Assembly (NCBI GenBank): GCA_000328365.1
Contig: KB296812.1
Coordinates: forward strand, 243,350 to 307,349
Origin: Capitella teleta
Taxonomy: Eukaryota > Annelida > Polychaeta > Capitellidae
Reading direction: 5' to 3'
DNA length: 64,000 nucleotides
The notes beneath the pieces were generated by a model. The model saw nothing but the letters and a program-made list of their open reading frames with translations. It made no database searches and was not told the origin of the DNA. Within the stretch, counting starts at the first letter, position 1. Each line of letters opens with the position of its first letter. This document shows, one piece after another, positions 1-12,387 of this stretch. The position numbers were made by a program, and so were the translations under genes.

Positions 1-632
1 AAAATCTTCACGATGCTCAAATTGCCGTCTTTAGCCGCGAAATGAAGGGGTGTCAGTCCATTTGTATCGCCAATGTTAACATCCACTCCATGGTCGATCA
101 ATAATCTGACGACATCTTCCTTTGTTCTTTGATCATCTACACGCATCAAGGCATGATGTAAGACGTTGGCTCCATTCCGATCCCTCGCATGAAGGTTAAC
201 GTTATGCTTTATAAATAATTTCAGAGTAGAAATACTCATTTCTTTCAAAGAATTGTGTAACAGGAGTTCACCAGACGAATCATGGGTATTTGCATCCGCT
301 CCATTTGCCAAAAGTAGCTCCACCATCCTTACATTACCCTTTGCGCATGCAATTTGTAGAGGGGAATCGCCATGTTTATTTTTGTCGTTGACATCAGCGC
401 CACACTTTATCAACCATTCCGAAATCGTTTCCAAAGCTTCTTCATCTTTCGAGTTGTGCAATGCCAAAAGAAGAGCAGAATTTCCACAAATATCTCTTAT
501 GTTAACATCAGCACGATTTTGAAGAAAGAACTTTACCGCCCTTACATCATCATTGGAACACGCACTGTGAAGAAATTCCATCATCCTTATGCTTGATGGA
601 CGGTCGCTCAGATGATTCCGGTATTCTTTGAT
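1..632 (-). CDS. Ankyrin-repeat protein, partial (runs off the left edge)
   Basis: The minus strand is open without a stop from 632 to the window edge, about 210 codons. An acceptor (ctccacag) lies just above 632, so this is an internal or 3' exon rather than a gene start, although an internal ATG pair lies near 588. At least five ankyrin repeats are visible. Typical pieces are GNSALLLALHNS, GDSPLQIACAKGNVRMVELL with NGADAN, and GLTPLHFAAKDGNLSIVKI at the edge. The Ala/Gly-Ala-Asp-Val-Asn loop recurs at repeat ends. Ankyrin repeats bind partner proteins; without other domains the role cannot be named. Repeats vary around the 33-residue consensus, with one longer repeat (KDEEALETISEWLIKCGADVN). 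No frame breaks are seen in this part. Confidence 0.82.
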   Translation of the reverse strand, partial: MKEYRNHLSDRPSSIRMMEFLHSACSNDDVRAVKFFLQNRADVNIRDICGNSALLLALHNSKDEEALETISEWLIKCGADVNDKNKHGDSPLQIACAKGNVRMVELLLANGADANTHDSSGELLLHNSLKEMSISTLKLFIKHNVNLHARDRNGANVLHHALMRVDDQRTKEDVVRLLIDHGVDVNIGDTNGLTPLHFAAKDGNLSIVKI

Positions 633-835
633 CTGTGGAGATCATCAAATGGAATGATAGGCAAATAACAACTGGGCTCGTACAGGGCTTTCCGTGGCGC
701 ACGATTATCAGATGGAAAGAACGGCTTCTAAAATATTTTGACACGGTCTAATCACCAGAGCAAACGTGCTACACCTTCAGATGAATATCGTGATGACAAA
801 AGAAAATATAGAATTATGATCAAGATCGAAGCAAG

Positions 836-1695
836 ATGAAGATTCAATGCGGTTAAGTAATCAGAAACAGTATCGCCTTGAGCCTTGTTTAGAATTCTCG
901 GTCCGGCCAGCGACGGCGCAGAATCTCTTTCGACAGTATTATAGCACTGTGGTACCAAGCAATACGAGCACATGAGAAACATAAGCCTCAGTCTTTAACT
1001 TTTCCGATATGTTATCATTGTTGTCATTTCATTACATATTATAATTGAAAGGAATTATTTCAAATCACCGAAACGGCGAGTTGGAATCTAAGAAATCGTC
1101 ACACTACGAAATTCTGAGTTGAGGTTGATTGAAATGCATATGCCATATTGTCTTGGTTATAAGCACCCTCCTGATTAAACGCACATCCGACCTTTTTCAA
1201 ACCAGAAATTGATTATTTCTGTACACGCCCACAAGCGCCAAGGTATTTATAGCAGCAAGCTCTGTGCTGACATCTCACTTTATCTGACAGGCAGTCTCAC
1301 TTTTGAATAAGTTGTTTTGACTGATTCAGGATAATGATAAAAGGCATGTTATACACAGACAACTCGCTGCTTGTTGATTTCACGGGTCGAACTCCATTGT
1401 GTAACACTCAGTTGGCCGCTTCGACCAGTGTGACGATTTCTTAGATTCCACTCGCCGTTTCGGTGATTTGAAATAATTCCTTTCAATTATAATATGTAAT
1501 GAAATGACAACAATGATAACATATCGGAAAAGTTAAAGACTGAGGCTTATGTTTCTCATGTGCTCGTATTGCTTGGTACCACAGTGCTATAATACTGTCG
1601 AAAGAGATTCTGCGCCGTCGCTGGCCGGACCGAGAATTCTAAACAAGGCTCAAGGCGATACTGTTTCTGATTACTTAACCGCATTGAATCTTCAT
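836..1695. repeat. Long inverted repeat, two ~268-bp arms around a 323-bp centre
   Basis: The left arm 836-1104 and right arm 1428-1695 are near-identical reverse complements, with only scattered differences (for example around 1080 and 1446). The arms flank a unique centre, 1105-1427. Each arm carries the same outward-reading open frame beginning MFLMCSYCLVPQCYN, on minus in the left arm and plus in the right. The right-arm frame stops just outside the arm after 53 codons. I do not recognise the peptide. No target-site duplication is apparent at the outer ends. It could be a foldback or TIR-type element, or a head-to-head local duplication. A transcript across it would form a long double-stranded RNA. 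Confidence 0.85.
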
Positions 1696-4600
1696 AATCG
1701 TGTGAAATAAATTGTTTACAACAAGCGGTAATCGCTGGGAATTGAGATGCAACTCTTGTCGACAAATATTAGGCATGTCGATGTATAAATGCTGAAATAT
1801 AATTAGGTACGATTATTTGGTTCATGTATCTAAGTATCTTAGATCATGTATCTATAAGCTCTTAGTGTAGCACAGTACATGTATTAACCAACCAATGCAT
1901 GTATGACCTGCGAACCCAGTCTCAGTGGAATGGAAGTCATTTTCATAGAATTCGAAATTGAACAAGCTACATGTATTGGGTCACTGAGCTACGCCATTGC
2001 TATGCATTGAAAAGCAGATAGAAACAATTTAAAAAATAGAGTAAAGCTTATAGGCCGACTAGAGAAATGCAACGCTCACCTTGTTCCACAGATGATGATC
2101 AGACGAAAGAAAATGCGATTGTTTCTTCGGTCCCGTCCGACATCAAACGCCAAATGTGTTCAACTTCTGCTTCGTTAAATCGGATGCTTAACCTCGCCCC
2201 AGGAATGACTCACAACCCTCGCCCAACCACCATTCAAATTTGTATGCAATATCTGTATAATAAATAGTTCAACCGTGTAGCATGTGCAGGGCCAAAAGGA
2301 CGATCAAGGGTGTGTCAGATGAACCACCATAGAAATGCGTATACAATATACATAGCAGGCTTCATTCAACCAAAAACTCGTATCGTCATTGCATAAACAA
2401 TTTTTAATATTCCACGCAACTGTGTATGTGTAGGTCTGTCGCGGTTACCCCTGTCCCCAAACCAATTTAAATGTTTAATTGGTTACTCATTTTGCTTGAC
2501 CACCTGTGACACCTGATTTGATGTATTTACGATGTATTACGTAACCCCATGTTGTAATTAAAGGTGGGGCTGTAAAACGCCCGCACCCTCTAATGAATCT
2601 CCATCTGTTCTCGATTTCCCAAATAAAAGCAAGTGTTCGTTGGAAATCGGGGAGATCTCCGTCGACCAGTGGCCATTTCACGTATCCAGAGCAGTTCGTC
2701 ATTCCTTAGCTAGCCCAAAAGGCTGCCTATACTATAGGGACTGGATCGCGATGCTGGCCAATTAGACCGAGAATGTGTGTCCTGCCCACCCCGGGCACGT
2801 GACAGGCCTGTACTAAATGCATGCATCTACTGACCAATGGAGCACACTAGTTATAGAATCCATGGTACACCGAGCTGCAATAGGGTGGGGGTACTCACTA
2901 CTCAGCCCTGAGACCTGGATAAAAACTCTGCGACTCAAGCCTTAAACGCCCACACCTGAGCTTGAGAATATTTGTGAATACCGCCCCTGGATCCATAACT
3001 TATTATGATTTATGAAAAGTGTAATTATATATGTATACTTTTGTGCAAAAGAAATGCAACGATCTATACTTGGGTCTACAAGAATATTTTAAACGGTGCA
3101 CTAGTCTATTCTCTTCTTTTTCAAACCATTCGCGACCAAAAATTTATTTTCTTTCGCAGCCAATCCTTGAATCCTTGTAAACATTATATGGGGTACATAG
3201 ATCTATGACAAGGTGAATTTGGTAGACGATGAAATTGACTGGAACGATGCTCCAACGAGTGCTTAACTCAAAAGCAATCAGACATTTGAAAAAGTGCACT
3301 CTGGGAAACCTGACGGCTTCCTGATCGAAGGATCCAGAAGCCTTCTGGGGCGTGGAGTTGATCAAAGAGTTGCAAACCGCCAAATCGGATACAGTGTATC
3401 AACCACACACGAAATGAGTCGTCGTGCAGAAAAAGGTCTACCTTGGATTGACTCCGTTCTGGACAGCAAACCGATACGATTGACAAATCCGGCGAGCTCC
3501 GAGCTAGAACTGGTTCAAGAGAGCCATGTTTATGGAATGTGCGACAGGGAAGGAATGGGACCGACCAATATCTACAGAGAAACTTTTGATATCGGCTCAG
3601 GTGAGGAAGATAGGATCTCAGATCCCCAAATTACGTGTACATATAATAAATTGTTCGCTTGCATTCATCGCTCTACAAATCGTACAATAATGATTAATGA
3701 ATGTACATGTATCTTCAGTTCTTCACATTGCAGTACTGGTAGACGGCAGAAAGGAAAGATCGTAGTACAAGTAATCATAACGCATGCAGAACGTTATGAA
3801 TGCGTGCTCAATGTAATGGTTGAGTTCTTGGGTAACTGAACATTTCTCTCAGATTTCGACTCACTTGGTATATGAAAGAGAAACACATTTCTTGCAGACA
3901 TCGAATGAAAATTATACTATGGTGCATCACTAATCGAGTATCAAACAATATTAATGCATATTTCCTCCTATTGTTTCTCACATTGACCAAGTTTAGCTGT
4001 TACTTTCATAGCCACAAGTACAATTTATTCTCACTGGTTTAATTTCTTCCCAATTCACCTTCAAGACATTGCTTCAACATTGAAATGCACACACAGCCAG
4101 ATATCTTGATTCATTTAATATATTAGAAATATTAGAGTAGGCATGCCTGTGCCAAGAAAAGAAAGAAAGAAATGAAGAGAAACAGGAATTTCATCAGAAA
4201 CTCAACAATGAGAAAATATTTTCATTTTGATGACTAAGCAAAATGTGAATCAAAATCAAATTGATACAGAATAAATCAGTCATGAAAAAAATAAATACAA
4301 AAGCTGAAAAAAAAAGACCTTTCAATTTGGTTCAAACACCTCGGTTGGAATGGGAAAAGAGAGAGAAAAATGGGATGAAACTAATTAGGTCAGAAGGTCA
4401 ACTGCAGGAATTGAAATGATTCTCAAATCACAAACAATTTCGACTGAGGCAGGGGTGAGGCAGTGAATTTACTCAGCCAGAGAAAAAGAAAGGGAAAAAA
4501 TTCTCTGAGCCAGGATTTCAAACAGTGAGGAATTTATGGGCAGTGCTTAAAAAAAATAAAAAAATAAAAAAAATACTCCAAATAATTCGCAAGAACGCAA

Positions 4601-5244
4601 GCATGCAGCATGCCCCATGCGTAGATAATGCTGCCTCACAATTGGCTAACAATTAATAATGATAGAAAGAGTTATTTTGAGAATGGATGCATGATAAATA
4701 TACAATAGATGTTGAGATGAACACAGATTTGCATTGATGATTGGTTTGAAAATCGTGATATGGATTTTTTTTGTTTACATAAGTCCAGCATAGCCAAAGC
4801 GGGAAATATAAAATAAGATTATCAAAATGGAGGCACAGAGGTTTTGCTGAGCACATGAATCCTACTGAATAGTTGAAAAGGATAGAAATATAGTTTCCCT
4901 CAGCTGAACTGATGATCTCTGCGCTAAATTAGTAATACAAATGGTTAATTAATTTAACGTAGTTTACATAAATAATACAATAACAAAGTTTGTAGAAAAA
5001 TATTACAAAATAATGACACCAGTGATGTAGCATTTCTAGTGACAGATTGTCACAGGAAAGAGAAGGAAAGGTTGCTGCTTCTGACGCCACAGCAAATCAA
5101 TCTTGATTCAGTTTTCAAAGGCACATTTACTTCACTTGAGTCACAGGGAATGATGTAAGGCGGAGGAGGAGAGGGGGGAGAGGAGACTAGTATGAGACTC
5201 ATGAATGCTTGCGAGAGGGCAGGAGATTGAAAACAAAGACGTTC
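1696..5244. other. Gene-poor interval between the ankyrin gene and the IP3 kinase
   Basis: AT-rich sequence with no gene I can name. It contains the weak 181-codon open frame described separately (3294-3839), A-rich stretches near 4260-4320 and 4550-4580, and a purine-rich run at 5160-5185. The right end, 4650-5244, should hold the 3' UTR of the kinase gene, but I found no clear AATAAA on the minus strand there. Confidence 0.5.
3294..3839 (+). CDS. Unrecognised 181-codon open frame, doubtful
   Basis: An open frame of 181 codons starting MHSGKPDGFLIEGSRSLL and containing GLPWIDSVLDSKPIRL and HVYGMCDREGMGPTN. The first two thirds, to about residue 110, read like a soluble protein. The last third is less protein-like and may run into an intron after about 3600 (the sequence GATATCGGCTCAG/GTGAGGAAG is a possible donor). 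Upstream in the same frame is protein-like sequence (DDEIDWNDAPTSA) broken by one stop. It may be a decayed gene copy or transposon fragment. I do not recognise the family, and chance cannot be excluded. Confidence 0.22.
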   Translation: MHSGKPDGFLIEGSRSLLGRGVDQRVANRQIGYSVSTTHEMSRRAEKGLPWIDSVLDSKPIRLTNPASSELELVQESHVYGMCDREGMGPTNIYRETFDIGSGEEDRISDPQITCTYNKLFACIHRSTNRTIMINECTCIFSSSHCSTGRRQKGKIVVQVIITHAERYECVLNVMVEFLGN

Positions 5245-8200
5245 TCAGGTTTCTTCTCTGAGCCGTGATTTGTTGGAAGAAGCCGTGGCTTCCTGTGTGC
5301 TATTTGGCGTTTCAGCAATGATTTCTTTAATGATCTGTTGAATCAGAGGTATTCTATTAAATACGTGAATTTATTCCAGCCAAGACTTACTGAAGCAATG
5401 TTTTCTAAGCCAATGAGGTAGCCGTCCTCATGGTTGCCAACTTCCCATGCAGATTCATGCGTCAGTTCAATTCCCTCGACCGGCAAAGTTTTTGCAAAAT
5501 CAATGAGCCAAATGTTGGCATGATGATGATGATCGTACAGGATGAGCAGTGAGCTACCGATAATCTAAGCGCGAACATACGTCACACGAACGACCGGCTA
5601 ACAAACCTCGTGGTTTCGGAAAAACTTTGATTCAGCAAATTTTTCTCTGATTCTCTGAAGACGCTGAATAAGTTTGTTCATGACTTCTAAATTCCCCTCC
5701 AGGAACATCACCATTTTGTTCTTCACCTGAGGAAAAAATTATCCCCTCAATTCACAAAACCTCCCTCTTCTCTTCTTTGATCCAAACCTGATCCCGAGAT
5801 TTTACTTTCTTGAGGTCTGTGTTCGGAGGTTCTCCTGCCATCTGGGGTGCAAAAAAAAAAAAAAATGAATAGAGACACAGAGAGAGAGAGATAATGATTT
5901 ATTTTGGCACAATAATTAACTAGATATATAAATACAATTAAGACAAAAGCCTTGGAGACCAGTGAAAGGCAATTCGAGAATGCCGCTTAATTCACTGGCC
6001 ACCAGTGAATAAGTGACCATAACAAAAACACAAATGGCATATACCACTCACCCTCAATGCTTCAATGCGGAATCCAAGAGAGGCTGTTGAACTGTCTTTC
6101 TCTCGGAACTGTAAATAAACCCCTGGTTAGATTTCCAAGAAATTGAGAATGTGTACAAGAGAAATATCTCTAGGTCTTACACTCCAACCTGTGAACTATG
6201 TCTATTCTATGCAAACATTATTTCAGCCTCGTTTAACCTTGAAACCAAGTAAGAGAAAATATTCCTTGAACCTAAAGAAACCCAAGAATACCAGCAGGAC
6301 AAAAGGAGTTCTGTATAAGGCGGCGGATCAACAACAAGTCTGCAAATAATTAATTCCATCAACATGGCACGCAAATAGCCTAAAGATGAAGCTCTGTGTG
6401 AGTGCAATTAGTTCATAAGCATGAGTCAGCAGACGTCTCCTCCTTTGGATTAGGAGTTGTTTTTTTTTTTTTGCTCAATGCCACCTGAGGAGAATCCAAT
6501 CAGATTAGCTCATCTGGTGACCATGATGAACATTCACATACAGCGAAGTTGACATTCATCTGAGCAATTTAGAAAAAAATAATATGCTACAAGAAACATT
6601 AAATCTTGGCAAAAATAACCCAATTTCTGAACCCCAATCTCATGGCTAATCATTTAATTATCCTGTCCTGGATAAGACTAGAGAGTTGTGATTTAACAAT
6701 TATCTTATGGAGGTGAATGCAAGGTCATTGACCTGCATGTAGCGCAGTTTCGTGATGGCCTTCTGTTCGTGTTCCTCTTCTGTTGGTTCGTCCATGTTCA
6801 ATTTGATCATTTTCTCATAGAGATCTTTACGCACGACTGGATTCGTTACTTCTGACTCAAGGAATGTCCTGAAAAATCGAGAAGAGAGGGTCACGTGACA
6901 GTGTAGACATTCAACTGACCTCGTTCCCATCTTGATGTCCATGATAGAAGGATTGGTGAAATGCTGCAACAGGTCTTCAATTTCTATGAACACTTTTTGA
7001 CCAAAGTTAAGGCTTCTAACAGTCGAGCCAGATAGAATGTACCATACATTATCAACATTACTACACAGCATGATATCGTTATGCAGTTGGGGCTAAATAC
7101 TTACTACTAATATACCGTGCTGTAATAATCAAATTTACGACCACAACCCTTGCTTCAGGAGGATCCAAACGCAGATCCTCCGTCCCTTCACAAGCCCTGT
7201 TGAATAATTCTGCTGATACAGGCAAAAACGTTCAATGGTAGTTCCTGGCAGAAACATCCAGGCACTCACGATCATATGCAGTGCACTTGGGTCAAAATAC
7301 AACATCTAAGAATAGCTTCAGAGAGCAAAGAAAGGATACCATCGCCATTAAAGTAAACCTCACGATAGAACTGAGGAACAAGGTCTTTGACTGCGTCATG
7401 AAGCAGCGCTTGATACGCGACCGTCTCATTGTTCTCTTTCGTCATGCGCTTCTTCCAAATCGTGTGTGGTCCGGCCGGAGCGAACGACCCTGAAACGAAA
7501 AGAATCCTCATTAAAAATACATCCCTCAGCATGCAAGTGCTCTAGCTCCTACATGGCTGATTGCTCGAGTCGTTAAAGACTACAAAACAACTCACCGGGA
7601 TGGCCGGCTAATTGTACCCAAGCGTTTTTGCGATTCTTAAGCAGTGCATCGCTGGCAGGAGCGGTTAAATCCAGCGCATTCTGCGAAAAATAAGAAATTG
7701 AAGATAAAAGGGTGATTAGCAACGATGTTGCTAATTAACGTCACGGACACATCATTAGCACAGCGGCAAACGAAACGAGAAAGAACACAAAAGAGGTAGA
7801 AGAAGACGCGGGAAGAAGTTATGCCAAGCGAATCAAGCAACGACAGCTACACAACCTCCACGATCAAACAAGACCTACCATGGCCAGAAGGTTGGTGAAG
7901 CTGCCCACGCAGACCGTGGCTATTTGCTGGTTGTTCTGCCTGCGCTTCAGCACAGGTGACATCACACCAGCATTGCCAATCACATACTTGCTGTGCGAGT
8001 GTTTGTGAGAAGAGCCCCAGTGCCAAGTGGGAAAGCCCCAAGAACGATGATGATGATGATGATGATGAGATTTCGCTGAAGAAGCATTTCCACTCAGATC
8101 CAACGCTTCGAAGTTTGTTTTCACGTGTTTCAAATCGACATTCGACGTTTTGTTTATCACCGGTGAATCGTGGAAGCTTAGGTTAGCAGTGCTGTACAAA

Positions 8201-8331
8201 TTCGACACTTTGAACGCGGCGACGTGACCCTCCTTCTTCCCCTCCTCCTCCTCCTCCTTCTTCTCCTCCTTCTCCCCATCCGTCTTCTCCTCCTTGTCGT
8301 CCGGAGGTTTCCCACAACACACGCATCCCAT
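5245..8331 (-). CDS. ITPK (ITPKA/B/C-like): Inositol-trisphosphate 3-kinase (IP3 3-kinase), 463 aa
   Basis: This kinase phosphorylates Ins(1,4,5)P3 to Ins(1,3,4,5)P4, ending IP3 calcium signals. The ten coding exons are 8331-7879, 7680-7596, 7489-7340, 6992-6920, 6868-6733, 6108-6052, 5841-5788, 5726-5607, 5564-5391 and 5334-5245. Their sum is 1392 nt, in phase throughout. Family motifs appear in order: WVQLAGHPGSF at the catalytic-domain start, PSIMDIKMGTR (the PxxxDxKxG inositol-binding motif), EPTEEEHEQKAITKLRYMQ, STASLGFRIEALR, SSLLILYD, and IWLIDFAKT with the metal-binding Asp. Length matches human ITPKA (461 aa). The start MGCVCCGK is the first ATG after a good acceptor and suggests N-myristoylation plus palmitoylation. 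The N-terminal region (about residues 1-150) is acidic and Lys-rich and has a run of seven His. The closest paralogue A, B or C is not resolved. Confidence 0.96.
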
Positions 8332-10485
8332 GTTAACAGTCCTGGTTTCAAAAGCAGAAAAACATGTAATAGCTGACAAAAGGTGTCGAAAACAAAACGG
8401 ACGTCGCTTCTGATGTTGCTGCTACAGGTGCGCGTCAATTAGCGCACCTGTGAGAGAGACAGATCCACGAGCAGACAGCAGATTCCATGCTAGCGCAGCA
8501 GCAGCAGCAGCAGACATGCATTGTACGCACAACCCACACTGTACAACACGGCCATACACAAATGATCAGGCACGAAATGAACACACCAAGAGGACGCAAT
8601 GGACACATGCGGCTGACATCGACAGCGAACCCGCGTGTTGCGTCACAAGCGGAAGATCAGAAGAAATTTCAGATTGAAACCCCGCAAGTGCATCTGCACC
8701 CAACGACAGAGCCGCGCATGCTTACTGTCCGGTGCCAGGCTAAAAATAATGCAAGTTCAAAAGTCAATATGCATCAATTTGTCTTATACAATCAGCACAC
8801 AGTCTGCATGCGCACTAATTCGAGACACGAGGGGCAAATACGATGCATGCCGTACAAGATGCTGGGACATCGGAGTTTCCTGCAGCATGAGGAATAAAGC
8901 GGCATCTTCATATGGATGTGAATGCACCGGTGTGTTTGTTTAGCCTCCTCATGTGCCAACCTACAACACACGAAACGAATGCGCCGCCTTCAATGAGACG
9001 ATGCTTCATTTGAGTCAGATCTCCTTCTCATCTTATACAGCTTCAAACCTAATTGTTATTCCTCTCTGTTGAAGCCCTTTTGGGGTTGCATGCAGGTCAC
9101 TAACGAACCTTCCATCCCGAGGCAGAAGCAGTTTCACCACGCTCCTCGCCAAGATCCTTCACTTCGCAGGGTAGCTAGATCTTTCGGGTAAGTGACAACA
9201 TGCACATGCAGCCTAGAGCTTTCGCTTCTGACAGAAGACATATATATATAACCCAACATACGCAGGGATTTGAGGGGAGGGGGAAATAACAACGGGTGCT
9301 AATTGTAAAAGTTGTCAGAAAACGCAAAGAAAAAGAAGCGTCCTTCTTCTCATAAGGTCGATCCTCTGGCGGAGGGCATATGCCTCATGTACAACATGCA
9401 TCCTGTAATACAACTAATCAATCCATATGTGTCTTAACCTGGCGGGGTTAATACATGTAATGTCATCAAGGCGCAGTTACGTTGTAAAGAGTATCGATTA
9501 ACGTGTGGTATATGATTATTTATAATTATATGCTTACACAAGAATTAATCTCAAATACACACGGTCAACCAACGAAGATCGCACGCGAATGCACCAACCG
9601 ATGACGTCGATCAGGAATCGTCAGACGAACAAGCAGCAAAGGTCAACACAGGTCACGCATGACGTCATCCAGAAATACATCCGCCAAATATGAGAGCAGA
9701 AAGAAAAGAGAAGCCGAGAGGTGACCGTCTTCAATCAGAGCATCAGATGCAGTGCGGAGCCAGCGGCCGAGAACGCAGCACACCTGGCTGCCAATCACAC
9801 CTCCTCCTCTCCCTCCTCCTCCTCCTCCCCAACTTCCTCGATCTTCCTTCTCCGCACAATAGCAGCAGAAACCGTTTTAAGATATTAAACCCACTTTCAG
9901 GAGAACGGAACAAAGCCAAAACGTAGAAACGGGACAGGTGAAATGTCAACCCGCTGTCAACAATACTATATTGGGCTTTATAGACTGCAACTCCAACCGT
10001 GTGTATAGGGTGCGCTTATAAATAGGGGTGGGGCACAAAGGCAATCGCAGATGAAGCCAATCTCGACGCGGAGATGAAAAAAAAGAAAAAAAAAAAGAAA
10101 AGAAAAAAAAAGGCGAACAGAGAGGTAGCGGAGCGTCATCTTTCGAGATTATTCCTGCATTTGACGGAATCGACAAATTGATTTCGTCGAGAGCATAATC
10201 ACAAGAGGAATGATATGAATCGACCGTATTTGCGCGTGTGATCAGAGACGCAGCCGCGAATCGATGAAAGTGCTTTTTTTTTTCTTTCTTTTTTCTCCGA
10301 GTCGCATTTCGATTGAGCTGAGATGTACACCGGTGATGTACATGTGAGATGTACTATTGAACCAGGAAGTGAGGCTTTAGCATAGAGACGCAGAACGGGA
10401 TTGCTGCCACACATGAACATACCTCTCACTGTGTGGCGTTACACATTGTGCCGAACTGACGTCTTAAAATTGACATTTATATTAT

Positions 10486-10554
10486 AGAAATATCTCAGTA
10501 CAACACTATATGGGTATACGGTATACCCATATAGTGTTGTACTGAGATATTTCT
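10486..10554. repeat. Perfect 69-bp palindrome
   Basis: The 34-nt arms 10486-10519 and 10521-10554 are exact reverse complements around a single G at 10520. The arms contain GTACAACACTATATGGGTA. Flanking AT sequence extends the symmetry imperfectly. The single strand would fold into a fully paired 34-bp hairpin, and the duplex could extrude as a cruciform. The source could be a tiny foldback element, a small-RNA precursor, or a recent local inverted duplication. Confidence 0.95.
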
Positions 10555-11426
10555 TCTTATTATAAATAGCCCTTGGATGCTGCAGATGACTGCATGCACA
10601 CAACGGAGTATTATTAATACACGGTGTCATTGCTGTTTGCACGAACGAAAAGCGAGTGCGATTCCATAGATCAGTCAGCCATCTCTCCGCGAGCACGCTT
10701 GCCTCCTCCTCCCGCACAACTACGGAGAGCCGCACGCAGCACCTGACCTGCACAGGGTTCCTCTCCTCCGTCGCTGCCGACACACACGACAGCCAAGACC
10801 CCATCGCGTCCGATTTCGACACTGAACTCTTAATAACTTATCGCCATCGTAAAGCAGCAGAGAGATCAAGAGCAAATTCCATTCTGCGTGGGCAGTCGAG
10901 AGGAGGAGGGCTTTTTGAGAGGCAATTGCGACCTTAATGAACGGATCGCGAAACACAACGAGCACCATTGACAACGCAGCAGATAACACACAAAGCATCG
11001 CTCTCATCTCGATCCGGCGAATAGCACAGAACGCAGCGCTTTACACTCGGAAGAAAGCTAAAACGAGGAAAGCGAATGGATTGTTGATTGTAATTGTAGC
11101 ATGCAGGCGGTGGGGGGTTCTCCTGATAGCTAATAAATCCGTTGGCATGTGAATTAGGCATTCTTGACCCTGTTGACCTAGAATCATTAGCACTCACACG
11201 AAAGGCAAACAGAGCACTTTATGTCGTCAGTAATAATGATGATTACTTCTACAACATCTCCACCTTTAGTTGTTGAAAAACACTTCAGATGTGACCTCGT
11301 ACGTACCGTTAATTGTATGCACAAGTTGGTCGCCCATAGCAACATGCATAAAACAAAATGTGCAAGAAGAAAATTGTATTATTACTTATTAGTCATGGTG
11401 ATTTTCCCCATTGCGTTTCAACTACT

Positions 11427-11475
11427 CTTTCCCCACAATGCTAAATGCAATTTGCATTTAGCGTTGTGGGGAAAG
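11427..11475. repeat. Near-perfect 49-bp hairpin
   Basis: The left arm CTTTCCCCACAATGCTAAAT (continuing GCAA) at 11427-11450 pairs with 11451-11475 with one G-T type mismatch and an unpaired T at the centre. This is the second strong palindrome within 1 kb. There is no loop of the size usual for animal microRNA precursors. Confidence 0.85.
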
Positions 11476-12387
11476 AATCTGCTTTATCCGCGCAAAATTT
11501 TATCGCGAAAATTTTATTTTATTTATTTCATCGCGTGGCTAACATCGTATCTAACAGACCAATGCCCATCCAGACTACACCTCCCCACCCCCCAGCTGTC
11601 AGTTCGTTGAACTATTCATTGGTGGCATAGCTCACAATAGTCGGCTGTTGCTACCCTCTCTGGAAGCCGTCATCTCTAGAGCTAGAGGTCACTGGCTCAA
11701 TAAGGGACAGTCCAAGACAGTGTCCTACATTTAGGTCAATGACGTCATTTTTGAGTCCATGGACGTCGATTTGGACAACAGCCAACAGCATAGAAAACAC
11801 GTGCCACTCTCTTCCTATGTGCGGCATCACGAAAGGGAAACAAGAGAGAAAGTCAAAATGAAAGATGGCAAACTATTGGAAAAGAAGAGCTATTGAACAC
11901 ACGAGTACTTCAGCAATATTTAACAATGGTCTATGGGATGATTCTGGGAGAAAACTGGTTTATTACTAGTTAGGGCATTCCCGAGAGCGGAAAGTTCCGG
12001 AGCCATGTTGGTTAAATTTTGCAATTGTTCTTTAAGACTTTAACCCATCAACTGAACACAATGGATCCTGATCCCTCGTTTCAGTTGTACCAACAGTTTA
12101 TGATTGATGCATAATTTATGATAATTTATGTCGGTCAGTACACCATTCATGAATTGACCTTGACCTATAAAAGTAACATGTAGTAGCAGAGTTCCGAGAA
12201 TCTAAAATTAAAAAAAAAAAAATCTAAAATAATGCGGAAGCAATCCTCCTGAGGTTATATAACATGTTGATCCAGTTTCAGATTAAAGCGAAACTTGTGA
12301 ATCGAAAGATCAGCTTCGTTCAAGGCAGTATAAGACAGTCATATGATGACATGTACTCGGAAATATGAGATGTGAACACGAGCAGTG

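Noticed and set aside
8178-8897. Arg-rich and Gln-rich frames around 8.2-8.9 kb
   Set aside because: Shadows of the acidic N-terminus of the IP3 kinase and of a short CAG run upstream; no gene features.
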